64,000 nt of DNA from Candidatus Kouleothrix ribensis (GTDB lineage: Bacteria > Chloroflexota > Chloroflexia > Chloroflexales > Roseiflexaceae): contig JADKGW010000001.1 in assembly GCA_016722075.1 (NCBI GenBank), positions 5,208,001 to 5,272,000 on the forward strand, read 5' to 3'. How positions within the stretch are numbered: the first letter of the stretch is position 1; each line of letters begins with the position of its first letter. Below, piece by piece: positions 57,842-64,000 of this stretch. Both the position numbers and the translations under genes were made by a program. The notes under the pieces are model-generated. The model saw only the letters and a program-made list of their open reading frames with translations, was not told where the DNA came from and searched no databases.

Positions 57842-57858
57842 GGCCGCGCCGGGCGCGC

Positions 57859-59541
57859 TCACTCGCCCGGCGTCTGCTCGCCCTCGACCAGAATTCGCCG
57901 CAGGACTTTGCCGATAAACGAGCGTGGTAGCGCCTCGCGAAACTCGACCGCGCTGGGCAGCTTGTAGGCGCTCAGCCGCTCGCGCAAGAACTGCAAGATC
58001 TCGTCGGCGGTTGCGCTCTCGCCGCGGCGCAGCACCACAAACGCCTTCACATCGGTGGTGCCGCCGCTGCGCGGCACACCGGCCACAGCGGCATCGAGCA
58101 CCTTGGGGTGCTCGTACAGCACCTCTTCGATATCGCGTGGGTAGATGTTGTAGCGCCCGGCCACGATCATCTCCTTCTTGCGCTCGATCACCTGGAAGAA
58201 GCCTGCGGCATCCATACGCGCCAGGTCGCCGGTGCGCAGCCAGCCGTCGGGCGTCAGCGCCTCGGCCGTCTCGGCCGGGCGGCCCCAGTAGCCCTGCATC
58301 AGCTGTGGCCCGCGCACCAGCAGCTCGCCGATCTGTCCGGGCGGCAGGTCGGCGCCGCTGTCGGCATCGACGATCCGTGCATCGGTGGAGGGCAGCGGCA
58401 CGCCGATAAAGCCGCGCCGCTGGGTCGCGCCAAGCGGGTTGACATGCGTCACCGGGCCGGCCTCGCTCAGGCCGTAGCCCTCGACCAGCCGCGCGCGGGT
58501 GATGCGCTCGAAGCCTTCCTGCACCTCGATCGGTAGCGGGGCGGCGCCGCTCAGGCAGGCACGCAGCGAGGCCAGGCCGTAGCCGCGCGCGTCTTTCACG
58601 TCGGTGATCGCCGCGTACATCGGCGGCACGCCAGGGAACAGCGTCGGCCGGTCGCGCCGGATCGCATGCAGTACATTCTGAGTCTCGAAGGTTGGCAGTA
58701 GGATCATCGCGGCGGCCAGCTGCACGGCAAAGTTCATGCACGCGGTCATGCCGTAGGCGTGCGAGAACGGTAATGCGCACAGCACGCGCTCGCGGCCACG
58801 CCGCAGCTCGGGCACCCAGGCGCTGGTCTGGAGCGCGTTGGCCACCAGGCTGCGGTGGCTATGCACCACGCCCTTGGCCTCGCCGGTGGTGCCGCCGGTG
58901 TACAGGATCACCGCCGGCGCGGATGGGTCGATCGGCGGCAGCGCGGCGGCGGCGCTGGCCGGCTCGAGCATGCGCGCAAGCCACAGCGAGCGGTCGGCCT
59001 CGGCGCCCGGCACCAGGTGGCCCTCGCGCTCTTGGCGCAGCAGCGTGAACAGGCGCCGCTGTGTGGTAGGAAGGTATTCTTTCAGGTTGGTATAAATGAC
59101 CCGCTCGAAGCTCACGCGCTCGCGCACCTGGGCCACTAGCGGGTGGAACATGCTCAGCGCCACGATCGATGTAGCCTGGGCATCCTCGACCTGGCGGATC
59201 AAGCTGCCGGCTTCGAACAGCGGGTTAGCCAGCACCACCACGGCACCGGCACGCAGCGCGCCGTAGTAGCAGATCACCGCCTGCGGCACGTTTGGCAACA
59301 CCAGGGCCACCCGCTCGCCTGGCTGCACTCCGGCCGCACGCAGGCCAGCCGCGCAGCGCGTCGCCAGCCGATCGAGCTCGGCGTAGCTCAGCTCGGCGCC
59401 GTAGAACAGCGTGGCCGGGGCACGCGGGAACTCGCGCGCGGCGGACGCCAGCAGCTCGGGCAAGGCGATCGGCGGCACGTCGATCGTATGCGGCACGCCC
59501 GCGTCGTAGTGGGCCAGCCAGGGTCGGTCGGTCGTGGGCAT
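57859..59541 (-). CDS. Long-chain acyl-CoA ligase (AMP-binding)
   Basis: 560 residues from ATG 59541 with GGAGG upstream; the frame is open further upstream but not conserved. The enzyme activates a carboxylic acid as acyl-AMP and then as CoA thioester. ANL motifs are complete: the P-loop-like 'ILYTGGTTGEAKGVVHSH', 'VEGYGLSEAGPVTH', 'GWLRTGDLARMDAAGFFQVIERKKEMI', and the catalytic Lys region 'LPRSFIGKVLRR'. Length and order fit FadD-type long-chain ligases. The gene is followed by a converging glycosidase gene and preceded by the 153-bp repeat array. Chain-length preference cannot be read. Confidence 0.88.
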   Translation of the reverse strand: MPTTDRPWLAHYDAGVPHTIDVPPIALPELLASAAREFPRAPATLFYGAELSYAELDRLATRCAAGLRAAGVQPGERVALVLPNVPQAVICYYGALRAGAVVVLANPLFEAGSLIRQVEDAQATSIVALSMFHPLVAQVRERVSFERVIYTNLKEYLPTTQRRLFTLLRQEREGHLVPGAEADRSLWLARMLEPASAAAALPPIDPSAPAVILYTGGTTGEAKGVVHSHRSLVANALQTSAWVPELRRGRERVLCALPFSHAYGMTACMNFAVQLAAAMILLPTFETQNVLHAIRRDRPTLFPGVPPMYAAITDVKDARGYGLASLRACLSGAAPLPIEVQEGFERITRARLVEGYGLSEAGPVTHVNPLGATQRRGFIGVPLPSTDARIVDADSGADLPPGQIGELLVRGPQLMQGYWGRPAETAEALTPDGWLRTGDLARMDAAGFFQVIERKKEMIVAGRYNIYPRDIEEVLYEHPKVLDAAVAGVPRSGGTTDVKAFVVLRRGESATADEILQFLRERLSAYKLPSAVEFREALPRSFIGKVLRRILVEGEQTPGE

Positions 59542-60125
59542 GCTTGCCTCCCGCGCGGGCGCGCTATTTGGAGTTTGGTATGCTGGGATACGAGTATTGT
59601 AGCAGATCTTGATCGGGCTATGCGCCCCTCTCACAGGCGTCGCTGCCGCATCAGGTCGCGATCGGCCCTCACCCCCCTGCGCCCCGCTCCCAATGTTGGG
59701 ATAGGGGGTACGGGGGAGGGGTATCCACATAGCTCGGCATGCTGGGCAAAACCCTACGCCTGAGCGGCTACGTGCCCGCCATGCCATCGCGTGATCTGAT
59801 TCGCCATGGACAAGGCATGATCCAATTGCGCTCGTACTGTGCTAACGCCCCTTGCCGGAGGGGTTGTAGGGGAACCGGCTCGGTTCCCCTACGCGGGGTG
59901 CCGGGGGCGCAGTGCCCCGGAGCGCCTCATGCGGGGTGTGGGGGCGCAGCACCCAGCCAGTGCCAAGGCATGATCCAATTGCGCTCGTACTGTGCTAGCG
60001 CCCTTTGCCGGAGGGGTTGTAGGGGAAGCGGCTCGGTTCCCCTACGCGGGGTGCCGGGGGCGCAGCGCCCCGGAGCGCCTCATGCGGGGTGTGGGGCTGC
60101 GCCCCGAGCTGGGGGCCGCAGGCGC
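59542..60125. other. Repeat-bearing intergenic region between the ligase and CBS genes
   Basis: The 584-bp gap contains two 153-bp repeats (59812-60117) and, on the ligase side, about 250 bp of unique sequence with short palindromes. No coding region is supported. Confidence 0.6.
59812..60117. repeat. Two tandem copies of a 153-bp repeat, second locus
   Basis: AAGGCATGATCC starts at 59812 and 59965, an exact 153-bp period. The unit shares core words with the 28-kb array (GGCATGATC, TTGCCGGAGGGGT, AGGGGAACCGGC, GGTTCCC, GGGGCGCAG-GCCCCG), but the flanking third of each unit differs. Confidence 0.88.
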
Positions 60126-61529
60126 CTAACGCCCGCGGCTCGCCAGAAAATCAATCACATCGATCTTTGTCACGATCCCAGTCACCTTGCCAGCGTCTAC
60201 CACCACCGCCGCCTGGTTCCGCCCAAAGATCGCCGTCAAATCCTCGAGCGGCATGGCCGGGTCGATCGCGGCGACCTCGTGGGCGTGCAGGTCGTCGATC
60301 GTGTGATCCATGGCCCCGCCGGCCAGCAGGTAGTCGAGCAGGTCGCCCTCGCCGATCAGGCCGTGCAGGCCGCCCTGCTCATCGATCACCGGCAGCTGCG
60401 AGATGCCGTGGGTCTTCATCATGCGGATGGCCGTCTCGACGCTGGTGGCGTGCGCGGCCGAGATCACTTCGCGCGGGCGCTGCGCCAGCAGGTCGCCGAC
60501 GTTGGCCGGCTCGAGGAAGCTATTCTCGCGCATCCAGTTGTCGTCGAAGATCTTCGATAGGTAGCGCGAGCCGCTATCGGGCAGCAGCACCACCACCAGG
60601 TCGTCGTCGCTCAATGTGGCGCCGTTGCCGCGCAGCCACTTGATCGCGCCGGCCACCGCCAGCCCGCACGACCCGCCGCAGAACAGGCCTTCCTCGCGCA
60701 CCAGCCGGCGGGTCATGCTGAACGACTCGCGGTCGTTCACCTGCACCACATCGTCGATCATGGCGAAGTCGAGCGTGCTGGGCAGGAAGTCTTCGCCGAC
60801 GCCCTCGACCTTGTAGGAGTGCGCCGGGCCGAGCTCGCGCGTCTGGAAGTAGTGCTGTAGCAGCGAGCCGGCCGGGTCGACGCCGATGATTCTGACCGCC
60901 GGGTTCTGCTCTTTCAGGTAGCGCGCGGTGCCGCTGATCGTGCCGCCGGTGCCCATGCCGGCGATGAACGCCTTGATTCGTCCGCCCGTCTGGCGCCACA
61001 GCTCGGGGCCGGTGCTGGCGTAGTGCGCCGCCGGGTTGGCCGGGTTCCAGTACTGGCCGGCCAGGATGGCGTTGGGCGTCTCTTCCGATAGCCGGCGCGA
61101 CACCGAGTAGTATGATCGCGGGTCATCCGGCTCGACGGCCGTCGGCGTGATCACGACGCGCGCGCCAAATGCGCGCAGCTGGCGGATCTTCTCGTCGCTC
61201 ATTTTGTCGGGCATTACGAATACGCAGCGGTAGCCTTTGATTGCGGCCGCAATCGCCAGGCCCACGCCGGTGTTGCCGCTGGTGCCTTCGACAATTGTGC
61301 CGCCGGGTTTCAGCCGGCCTTCGCGCTCGGCCGCTTCGATCATCGCCAGGCCGATCCGGTCTTTCACGCTGCCGCCGGGGTTGAGAAACTCGACCTTGGC
61401 CAGCAATGCCGGCTTGATGCCGCGGGCAACGCTGTTCAGCCGCACCAGCGGCGTGTTGCCGATCGCCTCCAGGATCGTGTCTTTGATATCGGCCGAACCT
61501 ACCTGCTCGATTGCATCGACTGCGGTCAT
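60126..61529 (-). CDS. Cystathionine beta-synthase (PLP) with C-terminal CBS-domain pair
   Basis: 467 residues, with AAGGAGA upstream of ATG 61529. The fold-type II PLP enzyme condenses serine or O-acetylserine with homocysteine. PLP Lys56 is in 'NPGGSVKDRIG', the substrate loop is 'EGTSGNTG', and the phosphate-binding loop is 'GMGTGGTISGTARYLKE'. Two CBS modules at ~345-465 ('VISAAHATSVETAIRMMKTHGISQLPVID', 'LEDLTAIFGRNQAAVVVD') may bind adenosyl ligands. There is no N-terminal haem domain, as usual in bacteria. It could also act as a cysteine synthase. The upstream spacer carries a promoter for the divergent TPR gene. Confidence 0.9.
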   Translation of the reverse strand: MTAVDAIEQVGSADIKDTILEAIGNTPLVRLNSVARGIKPALLAKVEFLNPGGSVKDRIGLAMIEAAEREGRLKPGGTIVEGTSGNTGVGLAIAAAIKGYRCVFVMPDKMSDEKIRQLRAFGARVVITPTAVEPDDPRSYYSVSRRLSEETPNAILAGQYWNPANPAAHYASTGPELWRQTGGRIKAFIAGMGTGGTISGTARYLKEQNPAVRIIGVDPAGSLLQHYFQTRELGPAHSYKVEGVGEDFLPSTLDFAMIDDVVQVNDRESFSMTRRLVREEGLFCGGSCGLAVAGAIKWLRGNGATLSDDDLVVVLLPDSGSRYLSKIFDDNWMRENSFLEPANVGDLLAQRPREVISAAHATSVETAIRMMKTHGISQLPVIDEQGGLHGLIGEGDLLDYLLAGGAMDHTIDDLHAHEVAAIDPAMPLEDLTAIFGRNQAAVVVDAGKVTGIVTKIDVIDFLASRGR

Positions 61530-62034
61530 GCTGGCGTCTCCTTATGCTACCGATCTGCTCATCGCCGAGCGCGCGCTGCGCTGCGCGGAACTGGCCCCAT
61601 GGTACCATATGCTGCGTCACACCGCCATGTTGCATGTTGCCGCATGGTTACCCTGCGTTCGGCCGCACGCGTACGCGTGGCGGCAGTGCCGGCAGCTGCG
61701 CCGTGCCCGCACCACCCGTTTCTGGCGTGCTCGGCGCCTCGGCGACCCAGGGCGATCGAAACAACCGTATTCAAGCGAAGGTAGTATAATAGTAGCCGCG
61801 ATCGATCAACCTGTAAGCCATTACACTTTCGGCGACCATGGGCGCGATCGATCCCTTGCTGGCGCGCAAGCGCAATATTACACTGTTGACCGTAAAACCG
61901 GGGTGTGGTAGAATAGCCAATGTGACCCACGCCCGGCTGTGAACACACAGCCTTGTCGTCCTCGAATAACTCAGGATACGTGACCAGCACCGTGTCGTCC
62001 TATCTGCGTCGGACGCACAAGGAAGGAGCTTCGC
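61530..62034. other. Divergent intergenic region
   Basis: A 505-bp gap between the CBS gene and the TPR-TM gene. Apart from the promoter at 61886-61914 and the ribosome sites of both genes, no gene or repeat was recognised. Short CG-rich palindromes (for example around 61668-61682) may be part of regulatory sites. Confidence 0.5.
61886..61914 (+). promoter_or_regulatory. Sigma-70-type promoter of the TPR-TM gene
   Basis: TTGACC (61886-61891), a 17-nt spacer and TAGAAT (61909-61914) form a near-consensus promoter. It would give a ~115-nt leader before the ATG at 62035. Confidence 0.7.
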
Positions 62035-63402
62035 ATGGCGGAGTCCGATACGATTCTCCAGCTCGGGATCGAAGCTGCGCGCGAGGGTAATCGCGAGGAG
62101 GCGCGTAATCTGTTTGGCTTGTTGACGCGCCAGGACCCCAACAATGTGCAGGCATGGCTCTGGCTGGCCGGTGTGGCCGAAGGCCCCGACCAGCGCCGCG
62201 TCGCACTAGAGCGTGTGGTTGAGCTGGATCCGACCAACGAGATGGCGGTAAAAGGTTTACAGGCCATGGGCGCCCGCCCGACCTCGCGCCTGGCCGACGA
62301 CGCGGCCCCGACTGTTGCAGCCGCTGCTGTGCCGCCTGCGCCCGAGCCGAGCCAGGCCGAGGCGCGCGAGCTGACTGACGAGGAGCGTTACGCCGCCGAG
62401 CTCGACTCAGCCTTCGACGACTACGATGCCCTGCCGCGGGCCGAAGTGCCGCCGCGCGAGTCGCTCGGCGATGCCGATGCGCTCGACGCCGATGCGGTTG
62501 GCGCACGCGGCACTCCACGCGGCACCGCGCGCGAGCGCAGCGCTGCCCGCCGTGGCGCCACACCGGTGCGCTCGGGCGGCGACGACGACGACTACGGCAT
62601 GGGTACCCGGCCGATTTCGGGTGGCCCCAGCCCGCTGCTGCTCGGCCTGCTCGGCCTGATTGTGGCGATCCTGCTCTGCGTGGCGCTGTATTCATTTTTG
62701 GGCCGCGGCCGCGGTACTACGAACGTAGCCAACAACGCCACCGCCGCCGCCGCGACGGCGCAGGCCGGCTTCCCGGCGGCCGGTGCCACTTCGGCACTGC
62801 CCGGCACCGGCACCGATACGGGCCTCGGCGGTACCGGCACGCTCACATCGACCGGCACGATTACGCCGACGACAGCGCTCACCAGCACGATCCCGATCGC
62901 TACCAACGGCGAGGCGCCGGCTGCTACGGCGGTGCCGGCACCACCGGCTCAGCCGCTGCCGGCCGCCAGCGCAAACCCGAACCTGCAGGTGGTGCCGGTT
63001 GGCACCACGCTCGAGGCTAATGGCTGGGCGTATACCTACCCCGACCCGAACTTCGTGCTGATTGTCGGCAAGCAGGCCGGCGGCGCCACTGCGCAGGGCA
63101 CGTATGTGCATGTGCTGGCGCTGGTCACAAACAACACCGGCACCAGCCAGCCGCTGCCGGCCGGGTTCTTCGCGCTCAAAGACGCGCAAGGCAACGTCTA
63201 CCAGGCCCAGCCGCAGGTGTCGAGCGCGCTGGTGCAGCGCGGCATCAACGCCGATGTGGGTATGGAAGATGCCATCCCGGCCAACGGTGTGCAGACCAGC
63301 GTCTACCTGGTGTTCGATGTGCCGCCTGGCGCGCAGAACCTGACGCTGTTTGCGGCCGGCAAGAACGACCAGGGCTGGCAGGTGCTCAGCGCCGTGCCGT
63401 AG
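62035..63402 (+). CDS. TPR-TM protein with C-terminal DUF4352-like domain
   Basis: 455 residues; AAGGAAGGAG precedes ATG 62035. The N-terminal ~75 residues form two TPR-like helical pairs ('GIEAAREGNREEARNLFGLLTRQDPNNVQAWLWLAGVA'). A long acidic/Pro-Ala linker leads to one transmembrane helix (~201-222, 'PLLLGLLGLIVAILLCVALYSFL'). Outside the membrane, an Ala/Thr/Gly/Pro-rich stretch is followed by an Ig-like beta domain (~318-452, 'YVHVLALVTNNTGTSQPLPAGFFALKDAQGNVYQAQP') resembling DUF4352/telokin-like domains. Topology: TPR inside, beta domain outside. The next gene is a paralog by its N-terminus. Role unknown; a scaffold linking cytosolic and surface components is a guess. Confidence 0.75.
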   Translation: MAESDTILQLGIEAAREGNREEARNLFGLLTRQDPNNVQAWLWLAGVAEGPDQRRVALERVVELDPTNEMAVKGLQAMGARPTSRLADDAAPTVAAAAVPPAPEPSQAEARELTDEERYAAELDSAFDDYDALPRAEVPPRESLGDADALDADAVGARGTPRGTARERSAARRGATPVRSGGDDDDYGMGTRPISGGPSPLLLGLLGLIVAILLCVALYSFLGRGRGTTNVANNATAAAATAQAGFPAAGATSALPGTGTDTGLGGTGTLTSTGTITPTTALTSTIPIATNGEAPAATAVPAPPAQPLPAASANPNLQVVPVGTTLEANGWAYTYPDPNFVLIVGKQAGGATAQGTYVHVLALVTNNTGTSQPLPAGFFALKDAQGNVYQAQPQVSSALVQRGINADVGMEDAIPANGVQTSVYLVFDVPPGAQNLTLFAAGKNDQGWQVLSAVP

Positions 63403-63421
63403 GCTAGGTCGCACATCCTCT

Positions 63422-63485
63422 CGAACCGAGAGCCGGAACCGGCGGGCGAAACCCTGGTTCCTGGCTCTCGGTTCTTGGTTCTTTG
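63422..63485. repeat. Intergenic palindromic micro-repeat
   Basis: The left arm CGAACCGAGAGCCGGAACC (63422-63440) and the right arm 63456-63485 (GGTTCCTGG, CTCTCGG, TTCTTGG, TTCTTTG) are nearly perfect complements. It lies 19 nt after the TPR gene stop and 15 nt before the next ATG. It is the same heptamer family as the in-frame insertions in carA (35462) and carB (37862). Confidence 0.8.
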
Positions 63486-63500
63486 CGGTAGCGAGGCACA

Positions 63501-64000
63501 ATGAGCCACGGCACGCCTGAATCGAATTCGAGCCGGGTCGAGCTGCTGCCCGAGCAAGTGGCTGCGCTGCTCGATCGGGCGCAGCAGGCCCGCAAGCGCG
63601 GCGATCTGCCGGCGGCCCGCGCGCTGCTGCATGCGCTGGCGGCACATCGGCCCGAGATGCCGCAGGTGTGGATGGTGCTCGCCGCAGTTGCCGAAACACG
63701 CGCCGAGCAGCGCCACGCGCTCGAGCGTGTGATCGCGCTTGATCCGCAGAACCCGCTGGCACAGCGCGGCCTTGCGCGTATAAACGCCGCTACCCCGGCA
63801 CCTGCCGCTGCGGCCATCCAGGCCCCCACCGCGCCGCCCCCCCAGCTACCCACGCCGGCCGAGGAATTTGCCCCAGCCGCCGTACAATCCGTCGCGGCGG
63901 CTCGCCCAGGCGTTGGTAGCGCCCCCCTACTTACGCCAACCACGCCGACGGCTGCAGAGCGAGCGCGGGCGATACGCTGGCCGCTCTATCTGGTGATCGC
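63501..64000 (+). CDS. TPR-type protein paralogous to the preceding gene (3' partial)
   Basis: The frame from ATG 63501 is open to the window end (166 codons), so the 3' part is missing. Residues ~17-85 ('LLDRAQQARKRGDLPAARALLHALAAHRPEMPQVWMVLAAVA' and 'HALERVIALDPQNPLAQRGLARI') align with the TPR region of the preceding gene, including 'ALERV..LDP.N..A..GL'. A Pro/Ala linker follows and a hydrophobic segment seems to begin at the cut ('IRWPLYLVI'), again as in its neighbour. The two genes look like a tandem duplication with diverged extracytoplasmic parts. A GAGG site lies ~6 nt upstream of the ATG. Confidence 0.7.
   Translation, partial: MSHGTPESNSSRVELLPEQVAALLDRAQQARKRGDLPAARALLHALAAHRPEMPQVWMVLAAVAETRAEQRHALERVIALDPQNPLAQRGLARINAATPAPAAAAIQAPTAPPPQLPTPAEEFAPAAVQSVAAARPGVGSAPLLTPTTPTAAERARAIRWPLYLVI

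Overview
The window looks like a chromosomal segment of a high-GC Chloroflexota bacterium, most likely near Roseiflexus/Kouleothrix. This is inferred from gene content and style: DUF11-rich giant surface proteins, DUF5667/DUF5666 proteins beside a sigma factor, TPR proteins followed by a transmembrane helix and a Pro/Ala linker, and secreted proteins ending in a 'YLP-x-x-R' tail. No rRNA, tRNA or CRISPR array was seen.

Layout. 1-9.2 kb: the 3' part of a giant DUF11/SdrD-B surface protein. 9.4-12.6 kb: an Asn/Asp/Gly-repeat lipoprotein, an ECF-type sigma factor and a DUF5667/DUF5666 membrane protein. 12.6-15.3 kb (minus strand): an AidB-like acyl-CoA dehydrogenase and a PHP phosphoesterase. 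15.9-26.6 kb: a putative uronate exopolysaccharide locus with a frameshifted nucleotide-sugar dehydrogenase, a processive GT2 synthase, a duplicated beta-helix protein carrying two copies of the mannuronan C5-epimerase motif DPHD, a TPR protein and a second beta-helix protein. 26.7-31.4 kb: patatin, EamA transporter, ketose 3-epimerase and DUF1801 genes, separated by repeat-rich spacers. 31.4-52 kb: an arginine/carbamoyl-phosphate cluster (argC, argB, argA-type NAGS, carA, carB, argG, argJ, argH, argF) interrupted by a SNF2-helicase operon, an MFS gene and small cassettes; argD is not in the window. 52-64 kb: zinc-type oxidoreductase, secreted proteins, a GH-A-like glycosidase, acyl-CoA ligase, cystathionine beta-synthase, and two paralogous TPR-TM proteins, the last cut by the window end.

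The most interesting signals are in the arginine cluster. (1) Upstream of argC lies what reads as a complete attenuator: a TTGACA-N17-TATTAT promoter, an almost leaderless 26-codon ORF with six Arg codons in nine, a Gly-codon segment able to pair with the terminator's left arm, and an intrinsic terminator just before argC. (2) Palindromes whose arms are built of 7- or 8-nt micro-repeats occur at nine places. Three are in frame inside carA and carB. Two flank small ORFs: a GxxExxY (PD-(D/E)XK-like) gene with perfect 28-bp inverted ends, and a decayed four-helix-bundle/IVP gene. Several begin exactly at the stop codon of an arg gene. (3) A roughly 150-nt dispersed element upstream of carA and of an oxidoreductase gene shows compensatory changes in a perfect hairpin, which suggests a structured RNA or DNA element. 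(4) A 153-bp GC-rich repeat unit occurs in tandem at two loci 31 kb apart.
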